Assembly (NCBI GenBank): GCA_030266325.1
Contig: JAJDHT010000008.1
Coordinates: 1 to 44,485, forward strand
Origin: Ruminococcaceae bacterium OttesenSCG-928-I18
Lineage (GTDB): Bacteria; Bacillota; Clostridia; Oscillospirales; Ruminococcaceae
DNA length: 44,485 nt
Reading direction: 5' to 3'
This document shows, in pieces, positions 26,399 to 34,906 of the stretch (the first letter of the stretch is position 1; the number at the start of each line of letters is the position of its first letter). Under the pieces are notes generated by a model. The model saw only the letters and a program-made list of their open reading frames with translations. It was not told the DNA's origin and did not search any database. A program made the translations under genes and the position numbers.

Positions 26399-26428
26399 TG
26401 TGGCTGTAAACCCAGGTTTACAGCCACA
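26399..26428. terminator. perfect 14-bp inverted repeat between convergent genes
   Basis: Bases 26399-26412 are the exact reverse complement of 26415-26428 with a two-base centre. It begins immediately after the transferase stop codon and lies 43 bases beyond the stop of the convergent DUF4364 gene. A-rich and T-rich flanks are short, so it is probably a shared terminator of moderate strength. An operator-like palindrome is the alternative. Confidence 0.65.
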
Positions 26429-26471
26429 AAATGTTCTCTGCCACGCCCGTCTCAAAAGCGGGAATCGTATC

Positions 26472-27053
26472 TCAGTCCTCCAGCTTTTCCAGTGCCTTCT
26501 GTACGAGGTCCCGGTTGTCCGTCAGGGCCGCCAGCACAAGTTCATACACGGTGTCTCCATTCTCTATGAATCGCTCTCTCACGGCCTTTGCGCTCAGCTC
26601 GTCGGGCATATACAGTTCCAAGTGGAACAGCCGCCCCGTTTCGTCCCCGATGTTGCACCGGACGTATCGCCCGCTCGAGGTCTCCACCACTTCACTTTCA
26701 TGCGCGGCCTTTCTGGCGGCGTATTGTTGTGCCCGCACAACACCGCGCACTGCCATTTCCCGCACGGTCCTCGGCACTTCGTCCGCCAGGGTTTTCGCCA
26801 CAGTGCGGCCCTCTTCCGTCAGCAGGTAGCCCGCCTCTTCTTCCAAAAGCAGCCCCTGCTGTTCCAGCTGGGCAAGGCTTTCCGCCATCACAAAGTAGTT
26901 GGCCAGCTCTTCCCCCACAAGCACCTCTTCCAGGTCCTGGCGCCGTATGGGCTGGGGTACGTTGTCCAGCAGGTAGCAAAGCAGGATCCGTATTTCCTTG
27001 CCCGTTGTCAGCCCTCCGGGGCGCACCCCTTCGGTAAATGCATTGGATGCCAA
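26472..27053 (-). CDS. DUF4364 family protein, winged-helix-like
   Basis: From TTG 27053 this is a 193-residue protein resembling the DUF4364 family, which is found mainly in Clostridia and has no settled function. The N-terminal half (~15-80) looks like a winged helix: EIRILLCYLLDNV, then a helix-turn-helix-like LGQLEQQGLL-type segment (AQLEQQGLLLEEE) and a wing with GYLLTEEGR. The C-terminal half is a mixed alpha/beta domain ending in a helical ALEKLED tail. GGGAGGG lies six bases before the TTG, which decides the start. A longer frame reaching 27515 would run into the divergent ferritin-VIT1 gene and is rejected. A role in DNA binding is inference. Confidence 0.75.
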   Translation of the reverse strand: MASNAFTEGVRPGGLTTGKEIRILLCYLLDNVPQPIRRQDLEEVLVGEELANYFVMAESLAQLEQQGLLLEEEAGYLLTEEGRTVAKTLADEVPRTVREMAVRGVVRAQQYAARKAAHESEVVETSSGRYVRCNIGDETGRLFHLELYMPDELSAKAVRERFIENGDTVYELVLAALTDNRDLVQKALEKLED

Positions 27054-27098
27054 AACAAACCCTCCCACAATCCGGTTTTTTTCTTTTCCTGTTTTATA

Positions 27099-27105
27099 GT
27101 ATAAT
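27099..27105. promoter_or_regulatory. overlapping divergent -10 boxes
   Basis: Plus strand reads TATAAT at 27100-27105; minus strand reads TATACT over 27099-27104. They lie between the divergent DUF4364 and ferritin-VIT1 genes. Neither has a good -35. If the plus-strand box is used, transcription starts near 27112, which excludes the ATG at 27108 as a start codon. Confidence 0.5.
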
Positions 27106-27149
27106 ATATGGCGGTGAAAAGGGAAAGCACCCAAAAGGATGTGAAATTT

Positions 27150-28031
27150 GTGAGCGAACAAATCAGTGAACAAACCAGAACACTTCTGCGCCGTTATCAG
27201 CGCACCGAACTGACCGACCACATCGTCTATTCCAAGATGGCCGCGCGGGAAAAGGACCCTGAAAATAAAAAAATCCTGCAGAGGATCGCCCTGGACGAAA
27301 AAGAGCACGCCCGGGTTTTCCAGAGATATACGGGCGTGCAGGTGAAGCCGAACTGGCTGCACATTCTCTGGTATACCTTTCTCGGGTACCTCATGGGCTA
27401 CACCTTTGTCATCAAGCTCATGGAAAAAGGGGAGTATAAGGCGGGGGACGCCTATGACAAACTGGCCGGGGAAGTGCCGGGCATCGATACGATCATCCGG
27501 CAGGAACAGGGGCACGAGGACAAGCTGGCCGCCATGTTGGACGAAGAACGCCTAAAATACGTCGGGGACATGGTGCTCGGCCTCAACGACGCCCTCGTCG
27601 AGCTCACGGGCACCATCGCGGGCCTCACCTTCGCGCTGGCCAACACCCGGCTCATCGCCCTCTCGGGTATCATCACTGGCGTCTCGGCCACGCTCTCCAT
27701 GGCCGCCTCCAACTTCCTTGCCAAACGCGCCGAGGAGAACCCCAATGCCCTCAAATCCAGCCTCTATACAGGCGTCGCCTATCTCATCACCGTCGTCTTT
27801 CTCGTCTTGCCCTATCTTCTGTTCCCCAACCACCTCTACTGGGCCGCGCTCATCACGATGCTTGCCGTCGTCATCCTGATCATCCTCTTTTTCAACTATT
27901 ATATCGCTGTGGCAAAAGACGAAAATTTTGGCCGTCGTTTCGGTGAAATGCTGGGCATCAGCCTGGGCGTCGCGGTCGTCTCCTTTGTCATCGGTCTGCT
28001 GGTCAAGCATTTCCTCGGCATTGACATCTGA
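27150..28031 (+). CDS. ferritin-like / VIT1-CCC1 family iron or manganese transporter
   Basis: The protein joins an N-terminal ferritin-like four-helix domain to a membrane VIT1/CCC1 domain. From GTG 27150 it has 293 residues. Residues ~5-130 carry likely di-iron ligands: LDEKEH (Glu50, His53) and RQEQGHED (Glu119, His122). The transporter part begins at DMVLGLNDALVELTGTIAGL and contains about five membrane helices. Plant and yeast VIT1/CCC1 move Fe or Mn into vacuoles; bacterial ferritin-fused forms are thought to export iron. I prefer GTG 27150 because AAAAGGA lies ten bases upstream and the -10 box at 27100 rules out ATG 27108. The divergent neighbour is the DUF4364 protein, which could be its regulator (inference). 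Confidence 0.85.
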   Translation: MSEQISEQTRTLLRRYQRTELTDHIVYSKMAAREKDPENKKILQRIALDEKEHARVFQRYTGVQVKPNWLHILWYTFLGYLMGYTFVIKLMEKGEYKAGDAYDKLAGEVPGIDTIIRQEQGHEDKLAAMLDEERLKYVGDMVLGLNDALVELTGTIAGLTFALANTRLIALSGIITGVSATLSMAASNFLAKRAEENPNALKSSLYTGVAYLITVVFLVLPYLLFPNHLYWAALITMLAVVILIILFFNYYIAVAKDENFGRRFGEMLGISLGVAVVSFVIGLLVKHFLGIDI

Positions 28032-28082
28032 TGGGGGCAGTCGGTGGGGCAGCACGAAGCGTTCCTCTCGCACACCTTGCCC

Positions 28083-28111
28083 TTGACGCCCAACCGCTTA
28101 ACGATTATGAT
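28083..28111 (+). promoter_or_regulatory. sigma-A promoter for alaS and downstream genes
   Basis: TTGACG at 28083-28088 and TATGAT at 28106-28111 are separated by 17 bases. The alaS start lies about 50 bases downstream. There is no room for a T-box leader, and I see none. Confidence 0.75.
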
Positions 28112-28169
28112 TAACAGACGGGCTTTGGTTCTTTTAGGCCCGAAAGCTTGCTGAAGGAGAATGCCTGCC

Positions 28170-30851
28170 ATGCAATGGACCGGCCTCAACGAACTGCGCG
28201 AGAGCTTTCTCTCGTTTTTTGAATCGAAACAGCATCTGCGGCTCAAGAGCTTTCCGCTCGTGCCCCAGGGCGATAAAAGCCTGCTGCTCATCAACAGCGG
28301 CATGGCGCCCATGAAAAGCTGGTTCCTCGGTACCGAGGAACCGCCCAGCCACCGGGTCACCACCTGCCAAAAGTGCATCCGCACGCCTGACATTGAGAGT
28401 GTGGGTATCACCAGCCGCCACGGCACCTATTTCGAAATGCTGGGCAATTTCAGTTTCCAGAACTATTTTAAAAAAGAGGCCATCCCCTGGGCTTGGGAGT
28501 ATTTCACAAGCCCCGAGTGGCTCGCCTTGCCCGCAGAAAAACTCTATGTCTCCGTATATGAAGAGGACGACGACGCCTGGGACATCTGGACAAAGGACGT
28601 CGGCATCCCCGAAAAGCGCATGGTGCGCCTCGGCAAAGAGGACAATTTCTGGGAGCACGGCAGCGGCCCCTGCGGCCCCTGTAGCGAAATCTATTTCGAC
28701 CGTGGGGAAGAGCACGGATGTGGCGAGCCGGACTGCAAGCCCGGTTGCGAGTGTGACCGCTTCATGGAAATCTGGAACCTCGTCTTTTCCGAGTTTGATT
28801 CCGACGGGGAGGGCCACTACGAAAAACTCGAAAAGCCCAACATCGACACCGGCATGGGCCTCGAGCGCCTCGCCTGTGTCATTCAAGGCGTCGGGAACCT
28901 TTTCGAGATCGACACGATCCGAAAGATCATTGAACACATCGAGCGCCTCTCGGGCAAAACCTACGGCGCCGACGAAAAGACCGACATCTCCATCCGCGTC
29001 ATCACCGACCATATCCGCAGCACCGTCTTCATGGTCAGCGACGGGGTGCTTCCCTCGAACGAGGGCCGCGGCTACGTGTTGCGCCGCCTGCTTCGCCGCG
29101 CCTCCCGCCACGGCCGTATGATCGGCATAGGCCGCCCCTTCCTCGTCGAGCTCGCCGAGACGGTCATCGGCCAGAACGAAGCCCCCTATCCCGAACTGCG
29201 GGAAAACGAGACCTACATCAAGAAGAACATCGGCGCCGAGGAAGAGCGTTTCTCGCGCACCATCGACCAGGGAATGTCCCGCCTCAACGAGATGCTCGAC
29301 AATCTCGCCAAGGTGGCCACCCAGGGGGCGGACAAAATCCTCTCGGGTATCGACGCCTTCCGCCTGCACGACACCTTTGGCTTCCCGCTCGACCTCACGC
29401 GGGAAATCGCCGAGGAGGTCGGCGTGCATGTCGATATCGACACTTTTACGGCGGAACTGGAAAAACAGCGGGAGAAGGCGCGGCAGGATCGTGCTTCCCG
29501 TGACATCGCGGGCTGGGAGGCCAGCCTGTTTGCCGAGCTCGGTGCGCCCGAGACGGTCTTCGTGGGGTATGACACCCTCGTGCAGGAGGCAAAACTCCTC
29601 GCCATTTCGGACGGGGAAGAGCTGCCCGAAGCCATCACCACCGACGACGGCGAAAAAGAGGGCGTGCTTGTCATCCTCGACAAAACCCCTTTCTATGCCG
29701 AGAGCGGCGGCCAGGTGGCCGACACCGGTTTTCTCACCGGCAACGGCGCCCGCCTGCGTGTGTTGGATGTGCAGAAAACAGAGGGCGGCTATTTCGTGCA
29801 CGCCTGCACGCTGCTGCAGGGTGTTGTAAACGTGGGCGACACCCTGCTCGCCGAGGTCGACGCCGACCGTCGGCATTCGATCATGCGCAACCACACCTCG
29901 GCCCACCTTTTGCAGCGCGCCCTTCGTGAGGTGCTGGGCGAGCATGTCCACCAAGCCGGCAGCTATGTGGACGAAAATCGCATGCGGTTCGACTTTTCCC
30001 ACACCCAGGCCATGAGCGGCGAAGAGATCAAACAGGCCGAACAGCTGGTCAACCGCGTCATCTTCGAGGCCCTGCCCGTGCACATCGAGTCCCTGCCCAT
30101 CGAGGAGGCAAAAAAACGTGGGGCGCTGGCTCTTTTCGGGGAAAAGTACGGCGATATCGTGCGTGTTGTGGACGTCAGCGGCTGGTCCACCGAGTTCTGC
30201 GGCGGCACCCACGTCTCGAACACCTCCCACCTCGGCTGTTTCAAAATCCTCTCCGAAAGCTCGGTGGCGGCGGGCGTGCGCCGCATCGAAAGCACGACGG
30301 CCTACGGGGTTCTGCGGCTCATCGACGAGCGCGAGGCCCTGCTCTCCAATACGGCGGGCGTTCTGAAAGCCGGCAGTATCGCCGACCTGCCCGCCCGCGC
30401 CGCCTCCGTCATGGCCGAACTCAAAACCACGGAAAAAGAGCTCGAAACACAAAAAGAGCGCAACGCGGCCTTCCAGGCCGAAAACATCTTCAAAGACGCC
30501 ATCGACGTGGAGGGCATCCAGATCATCACGCTGTTCATGGGCGGCACAAACGCCGACGCCCTGCGCAAGATGAGCGACATGGTCAAGCAAAACCGCCCGA
30601 ATGCCGTGGCCGCCCTCCTTGGCGAGGCGGAGGGAAAAACCAGCCTCGTGGTCTGCTGTGGTAAAGAGGCCGTGGCGCGTGGGCTCAAGGCGGGCGACCT
30701 CATCAAGAAAATTGCCGCCATAGCGGGCGGTTCGGGCGGCGGCAAGCCCGATTTCGCCATGGCTGGCATCAAAAACCGCACAAAGGTGGACGAGGCCCTT
30801 GAGGCCGTGCCGGATATCGTGAGAGAGACACTGGACACACAGAACGGATAA
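28170..30851 (+). CDS. alaS: alanine--tRNA ligase
   Basis: AlaRS charges tRNA-Ala and edits Ser- and Gly-tRNA-Ala. From ATG 28170 it has 893 residues, close to the usual 875-880. The class II core has TYFEMLGNFSF (motif 2) and GMGLERLA (motif 3). A Cys-rich insert, GCGEPDCKPGCECDRFMEIWN-like (Cys at ~190-205), is the form seen in Firmicutes. The editing domain has HTSAHLL and CGGTHVSN, with its metal ligands intact. The C-terminal C-Ala domain ends with GGSGGGKPDFAMAG. ATG 28170 is ten bases after AAGGAG; ATG 28161 is only one base away from it and is less likely. A HIT gene follows after 13 bases, so alaS heads a transcript with the later genes. Confidence 0.96.
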   Translation: MQWTGLNELRESFLSFFESKQHLRLKSFPLVPQGDKSLLLINSGMAPMKSWFLGTEEPPSHRVTTCQKCIRTPDIESVGITSRHGTYFEMLGNFSFQNYFKKEAIPWAWEYFTSPEWLALPAEKLYVSVYEEDDDAWDIWTKDVGIPEKRMVRLGKEDNFWEHGSGPCGPCSEIYFDRGEEHGCGEPDCKPGCECDRFMEIWNLVFSEFDSDGEGHYEKLEKPNIDTGMGLERLACVIQGVGNLFEIDTIRKIIEHIERLSGKTYGADEKTDISIRVITDHIRSTVFMVSDGVLPSNEGRGYVLRRLLRRASRHGRMIGIGRPFLVELAETVIGQNEAPYPELRENETYIKKNIGAEEERFSRTIDQGMSRLNEMLDNLAKVATQGADKILSGIDAFRLHDTFGFPLDLTREIAEEVGVHVDIDTFTAELEKQREKARQDRASRDIAGWEASLFAELGAPETVFVGYDTLVQEAKLLAISDGEELPEAITTDDGEKEGVLVILDKTPFYAESGGQVADTGFLTGNGARLRVLDVQKTEGGYFVHACTLLQGVVNVGDTLLAEVDADRRHSIMRNHTSAHLLQRALREVLGEHVHQAGSYVDENRMRFDFSHTQAMSGEEIKQAEQLVNRVIFEALPVHIESLPIEEAKKRGALALFGEKYGDIVRVVDVSGWSTEFCGGTHVSNTSHLGCFKILSESSVAAGVRRIESTTAYGVLRLIDEREALLSNTAGVLKAGSIADLPARAASVMAELKTTEKELETQKERNAAFQAENIFKDAIDVEGIQIITLFMGGTNADALRKMSDMVKQNRPNAVAALLGEAEGKTSLVVCCGKEAVARGLKAGDLIKKIAAIAGGSGGGKPDFAMAGIKNRTKVDEALEAVPDIVRETLDTQNG

Positions 30852-30864
30852 GGAGGAGACCCCT

Positions 30865-31206
30865 ATGGCGGATTGCCTTTTCTGTAAAATTGCAAACCAT
30901 GAGATCGACAGCCTCGTCCTGTATGAGGACGACGAGGTGTTGGCTTTCCGGGACATCGACCCCAAAGCGCCCACCCACATCCTGGTCATTCCTAAAAAGC
31001 ACGTCGACAGCGCCGCCCTTCTCTCCGAGGCCGACGGCCCTCTGCTCGGGCGCATCTTCTCGGTCATCGCGAAGCTTGCCGAAGACGAAAAGCTCGAAAA
31101 AGGCTGGCGTGTCGTCGCCAATGTGGGCGAAGAGGGCGGCCAGACCGTGGGCCACCTGCACTTCCATTTGCTCGGCGGACGGCAGATGTATTGGCCTCCG
31201 GGCTAG
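30865..31206 (+). CDS. HIT family (Hint-type) nucleotide-binding protein
   Basis: This 113-residue protein has the histidine triad GHLHFHLLGG (His97, His99, His101), typical of Hint-branch proteins that hydrolyse nucleoside phosphoramidates such as AMP-lysine. The N-terminus CLFCKI and the VIPKKHVDS segment are also family features. It has no membrane segment. The in vivo substrate is unknown for most bacterial homologues. It lies 13 bases after alaS, with GGAGG before the ATG. A position beside an aminoacyl-tRNA synthetase is interesting because Hint can clear lysyl- and other aminoacyl-adenylates; that link here is inference. Confidence 0.92.
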   Translation: MADCLFCKIANHEIDSLVLYEDDEVLAFRDIDPKAPTHILVIPKKHVDSAALLSEADGPLLGRIFSVIAKLAEDEKLEKGWRVVANVGEEGGQTVGHLHFHLLGGRQMYWPPG

Positions 31207-31239
31207 CCGGAAACTCAAACGGGAAGGGGAAAACGACCC

Positions 31240-31776
31240 ATGCCGGACACCTATACCCTGCATGTCGCGGGGCTCACGCGGGAACTGCCCATCTGTAAAA
31301 TCAGCGACGAGCTCTCCATCGCCGCCTTTGTCATGTTTGGCGATGTGGAGCTCACCATCGCCTGTGCCGACGCCCTGCTCGCGAAAGTACCGGACTTCGA
31401 CGTGCTCTTTACGGCCGAGTCGAAAGCCATCCCGCTGGCCTACGAGATGAGCCGCAAGAGCGGGAAAAAATACATTCCGGCACGAAAAGGGAAAAAGCTT
31501 TACATGCAGGAGCCCATCGTCGTCGAGGTACACTCCATCACCACCCGCGAGACCCAGAGCCTCTGCATCGACCGGCCCGACCTTGACTATCTCAACGGGA
31601 AACGGGTGCTCATTGTCGACGATGTCATCAGCACCGGCGGTTCCCTTCTGGCCATGGAAGCCATCGTGGCCAAAAGCACGGCCACGGTGGCGGCGCGCGC
31701 CGCTGTTTTGGCCGAAGGCGACGCGGCGCAGCGAAAAGACATCCTCTTTTTGGCGCCGTTGCCCCTGCTTTCGTAA
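31240..31776 (+). CDS. adenine phosphoribosyltransferase-like protein
   Basis: A type I phosphoribosyltransferase of 178 residues. The PRPP-binding motif is VLIVDDVISTGGSL (~128-141), and an ARKGKK stretch (~87-92) fits the flexible loop. An APRT-like FTAESKAIPLAYEM segment (~57-70) corresponds to the family's FxxExxGIP-type motif, but with SKAIP instead of RGFL. Clostridial relatives are commonly called apt, yet true Apt normally starts with a different N-terminal hood, so adenine is likely but not certain as substrate. The ATG at 31240 is preceded by AAGGGG. It lies 33 bases after the HIT gene and six bases before comEC. Confidence 0.78.
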   Translation: MPDTYTLHVAGLTRELPICKISDELSIAAFVMFGDVELTIACADALLAKVPDFDVLFTAESKAIPLAYEMSRKSGKKYIPARKGKKLYMQEPIVVEVHSITTRETQSLCIDRPDLDYLNGKRVLIVDDVISTGGSLLAMEAIVAKSTATVAARAAVLAEGDAAQRKDILFLAPLPLLS

Positions 31777-31782
31777 CGCGGC

Positions 31783-33888
31783 ATGAAACGCCCGCTGGCC
31801 GCATTCGGTTTTTGCTTCCTGCTCACCCTGCTGGCCGCCTCAAAGCTGCCGGCGGGATTTCTGTTTCCCTGCACGGTGGTGCTGGCCCTGCTGGCCGTTT
31901 TCTGCCTGCTTTTTTTTCGCCGCGGGGCCAAAGCCTATCTGCCGCTTTTGCTTGTGTCCGCCGCGGTGGCCCTTCTCTTCCGCACAGGCTACGAGGAAGT
32001 GTTTGTGAAACCCGCCCTCGCGCTTGACGGCCAGACGCGGCCGGTCGTCGCCCGCGTGGAGGATACCCAGCCCGGTTTTGGGGACGACCTCGTCACGGCC
32101 AATCTTGCGCTGCTCTCCATAGACGGGGAAAAACTCGCTGTCCCTACAAAAGTTCGAGTGGGCAACCTGCCCGAGGTTCAAATTGGCGATTTGATCCAGA
32201 CCGAACTGCGTTTTTATGACTACTCCGGCCGGGACAGCGCCGCGTTCAACTACAGCAAAGGCTTTTATATCGGAGCTTCCCCGGCCTCTTCTTTAGAGAT
32301 GCTCGGCCAGGAGATGACCTTTCTCTGCGCCATGCGCAGCCTGCGGTATAACGCGGGCGACAACATCCACACCCGGCTGCCCTTGCGGCTCGCTTCGGTC
32401 GCCGCGGCCATGTCGGTGGGGGACAAGCGCGCCCTGGCCGAAGACACCATCCAGGCCTACCGGATGGCAGGCATCTCGCACATGCTCGTTGTCTCGGGCC
32501 TGCATCTGTCCATCCTCAGCGGGGCCGTCTACACGGCGGCGCGCGCGCTCAGCAGCCGGCGAAGGTTTGTCTCCGTCTTTTGCATGGCGGCGGTGTTTCT
32601 GTTCATGGTCTTCACCGGCCTCACCCCTTCCATCGTGCGCAGCGGCGTCGCCTGCCTGCTTGTCTATGTCGCGGTGCTGTTCTATCGAAAGGCCGACGTA
32701 TATACCTCCCTCGGGTTGGCGGCGTTGCTGCTCTGCCTGCAAAACCCCTACGCCGCGGCAGATGCGGGTCTGCAACTCTCGTTCACGGCCACCCTCGGCG
32801 CCCTCACGGCTTCGGACGCAACCCAGCGTCTGAAACGCCGCCAAAACGAAAAGAACCCCACCCGTCTGCGGCGTATGGTCCAGACGACAGGTAGGTCTGC
32901 GCTTGTTTCGGGGGCCATCACGCTTTACACACTGCCGGTGATCGCCCTCAATGGGTTTGGGGTCTCCCTGTTCAGCGTGCCCGTCAATCTCATCGCCGTA
33001 CCTTTGCTCTCGCCCATTGTCCTGTGTGGTTTTGTCATGGCCCTGCCCGGCGGGTTCTTCCTTGTGGATTTCTTTGCGCGTACGGCCGCCCTCGTCGCGG
33101 GCGTACTGCTCGTGGTGCTCGAAAAGATCACACAATTTTGTGCCCTGTTTCCCCAGATGTACCTCACCCTCGGGGGCCTGTTCTTTTTCCTGGCCATCCT
33201 GCTTTGTTACCTGCTCGTCTATCTCGCGTTTAAGACCCGCTGGAAAAAGGCTTACCTTGCGGCGGCCGTCCTGTTTTTGCCGCTGGCTCTCGTGCTTCAT
33301 CTGGCGCTGGACCGGGACACGGTGCGCATCACCTTGCTGGGCAGCGGAAACAACGCCTCCCTGCTCGTCACCCAAAACAGGCAGGCTCTTGTCCTCTACA
33401 GAAGCCGCCTGTCTGCCACGGGTGTACAGCGGGCCTTTGGCCGGCAAAACATCGAAGATTGCGCTCTTTTCGTGGATTTTCGCCAGACGGCACAGAGCAC
33501 CGAATACGAATCGCTTTTCACCCCGGAGCAGGTATATTTTGCCGACAGAGACCTCGTCTCCCGCGAGGTGTTTCAGCCCCTTAAAGATGTGAGCCTGTAC
33601 CTGCAGGCGCAGGGGGAGGGCCGCATCGCCTGTGTGGACGTCCATGGGTACAAAGTGGCGCTTATTTTGGGCGCGGTGGACCTGTCGGCCTATACGGCCG
33701 TAGATGTTCTCATCCCGGCCGCAGGCACCGTTACAGGGGAGTACAACTATGTGCTCACGGCGGGGCAACCCCCCGATTGGGCGGCGCCCCGGCAGGGTTT
33801 CTATACAAGCGGCGGCAGCGCCCAGCTGCTCCTGCGCCCCGGAAAAAGTGTCGTTTTCAGAGAGGCGGACCATGACATCATCCTTTAA
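31783..33888 (+). CDS. comEC: ComEC/Rec2-family DNA uptake channel with a degenerate C-terminal hydrolase domain
   Basis: ComEC forms the inner-membrane channel for DNA entry in natural transformation. The 701-residue protein has N-terminal membrane helices, a DUF4131-like OB region (~60-165) and the competence domain with its signature ISHMLVVSGLHLSIL (~230-244) and FTGLTPSIVRSGV. About ten membrane helices are visible. After DRDTVRITLLGSGNNASLL (~507-525) the beta-lactamase-like fold seems to continue, but the usual Asp and HxHxDH metal motif is missing. The position of the HPHADH motif reads as FVDFRQTAQS. The domain is therefore probably structural, not nucleolytic. No comEA lies next to it. 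It overlaps holA by 17 bases, as often seen. Confidence 0.88.
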   Translation: MKRPLAAFGFCFLLTLLAASKLPAGFLFPCTVVLALLAVFCLLFFRRGAKAYLPLLLVSAAVALLFRTGYEEVFVKPALALDGQTRPVVARVEDTQPGFGDDLVTANLALLSIDGEKLAVPTKVRVGNLPEVQIGDLIQTELRFYDYSGRDSAAFNYSKGFYIGASPASSLEMLGQEMTFLCAMRSLRYNAGDNIHTRLPLRLASVAAAMSVGDKRALAEDTIQAYRMAGISHMLVVSGLHLSILSGAVYTAARALSSRRRFVSVFCMAAVFLFMVFTGLTPSIVRSGVACLLVYVAVLFYRKADVYTSLGLAALLLCLQNPYAAADAGLQLSFTATLGALTASDATQRLKRRQNEKNPTRLRRMVQTTGRSALVSGAITLYTLPVIALNGFGVSLFSVPVNLIAVPLLSPIVLCGFVMALPGGFFLVDFFARTAALVAGVLLVVLEKITQFCALFPQMYLTLGGLFFFLAILLCYLLVYLAFKTRWKKAYLAAAVLFLPLALVLHLALDRDTVRITLLGSGNNASLLVTQNRQALVLYRSRLSATGVQRAFGRQNIEDCALFVDFRQTAQSTEYESLFTPEQVYFADRDLVSREVFQPLKDVSLYLQAQGEGRIACVDVHGYKVALILGAVDLSAYTAVDVLIPAAGTVTGEYNYVLTAGQPPDWAAPRQGFYTSGGSAQLLLRPGKSVVFREADHDIIL

Positions 33889-34906
33889 ACAATTGAATGC
33901 GCGCTGGGCGGAACTTCAAAACGCCTCGGTGCTGTACTTTTCCGCCCTGGATGCGAACCTGCTGCGCGAGGCGGAAAAACATGTGGTTTCGCGCTGGCGG
34001 CAGGAGGGTGGGGAGGAACCCACCCGCCTTGACGGCCCCGTGCCCGATTTCGGCGAAGTCATCGCCGCGACGGGCGCCATCTCTCTGTTCGGGGGCAGCC
34101 GCCATGTCATCCTGCGGGAGATCGTACCCGCCTCCATGGGCGATAAAGATGTGAAGGAGCTGGCCGATCTTTTTTCCGAACTGGAAAATGCGGTCTTGCT
34201 GGTCACGGCCTTGTATAAAGACAAGCGCGCCATGACGTCTAAAAAAGCAAAAATGCTCTCTGAGGCGGCGGCCCAAAATGGTTTCGCGGCCGAGCTGAAA
34301 CCCCATTCCAAAACGGAGGTTTTGGAAATGGTACAGCAGGTAGCGGAGGGGCTCGGCACGGCTTTTGCCCCGGGTGCTGCCGAAGAGCTGCTGGAGCGGG
34401 CGGGGGCGGACCTCCATCTGCTGGAAAAGGAAACGGAAAAACTCGCGGCGATTTCAGGCTATGGGCGCATCGACAGTGAGCTTGTGCGCCGCTATGGGGT
34501 GCGCAATGTAGAAGCCGATGTCTTCGAACTCGTCCGTCTCATCACGGCGGGCCGCAAGGCGCCCGCCCAGGAAAAACTCTCCGAATTACTTGCGCTCCGG
34601 CACGAGCCCATCGCCATCACCGGCGCCCTGGGGGGCAGTTTTGTGGACATGCTGCGTGTGCGCACCGGGGCAGAGTCGAGGCACAGTGTCTCCCAGGTAT
34701 TTTTGGACATGCATTACAAGGGCAGCGAATACCGCCTTACCAAGGCGGAAGAAAATGCCCGCCGCTACGCCACGGCCGCCCTTGAACAGGGAGTCCTGCT
34801 CTTGGCGGAGCTCGACGGTGCGCTCAAAAGCAACCCCCTGACGGACAAAGCCATCCTGCTGCAGGCCGCGGTGGCACGGCTCATACAGCTGCGGGGGTCG
34901 GTGTGA
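33872..34906 (+). CDS. holA: DNA polymerase III subunit delta
   Basis: Delta is the clamp-loader wrench that opens the sliding clamp. The 344-residue protein is of normal length (about 340). The N-terminus (residues 1-~150) contains the ALDANLLREAE and ATGAISLFGGSRHVIL segments of the family, where AISLFG corresponds to the clamp-binding region. The C-terminal collar domain has FELVRLITAGRKAPAQEKL and ALKSNPLTDKAIL. No Walker A is expected in delta and none is present. The ATG at 33872 has GAGAGG upstream and overlaps the end of comEC; longer frames inside comEC are rejected. It overlaps the toprim-HAD gene by four bases (GTGA). Confidence 0.92.
   Translation: MTSSFKQLNARWAELQNASVLYFSALDANLLREAEKHVVSRWRQEGGEEPTRLDGPVPDFGEVIAATGAISLFGGSRHVILREIVPASMGDKDVKELADLFSELENAVLLVTALYKDKRAMTSKKAKMLSEAAAQNGFAAELKPHSKTEVLEMVQQVAEGLGTAFAPGAAEELLERAGADLHLLEKETEKLAAISGYGRIDSELVRRYGVRNVEADVFELVRLITAGRKAPAQEKLSELLALRHEPIAITGALGGSFVDMLRVRTGAESRHSVSQVFLDMHYKGSEYRLTKAEENARRYATAALEQGVLLLAELDGALKSNPLTDKAILLQAAVARLIQLRGSV

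Noticed and set aside
28032-28169. A T-box leader for alaS
   Set aside because: The space between promoter and start is about 50 bases, too short, and the T-box consensus is absent.
28134-31121. A 995-codon open frame antisense to alaS and the HIT gene
   Set aside because: The plus strand carries two unmistakable families. The antisense frame is an effect of GC-rich codon use, and its translation is low-complexity and His/Gly/Asp-rich with no motif.
32293-33873. A 526-codon minus-strand frame antisense to comEC
   Set aside because: Gln/Arg/Gly-rich shadow translation with no motif; ComEC signature sequences are on the plus strand.
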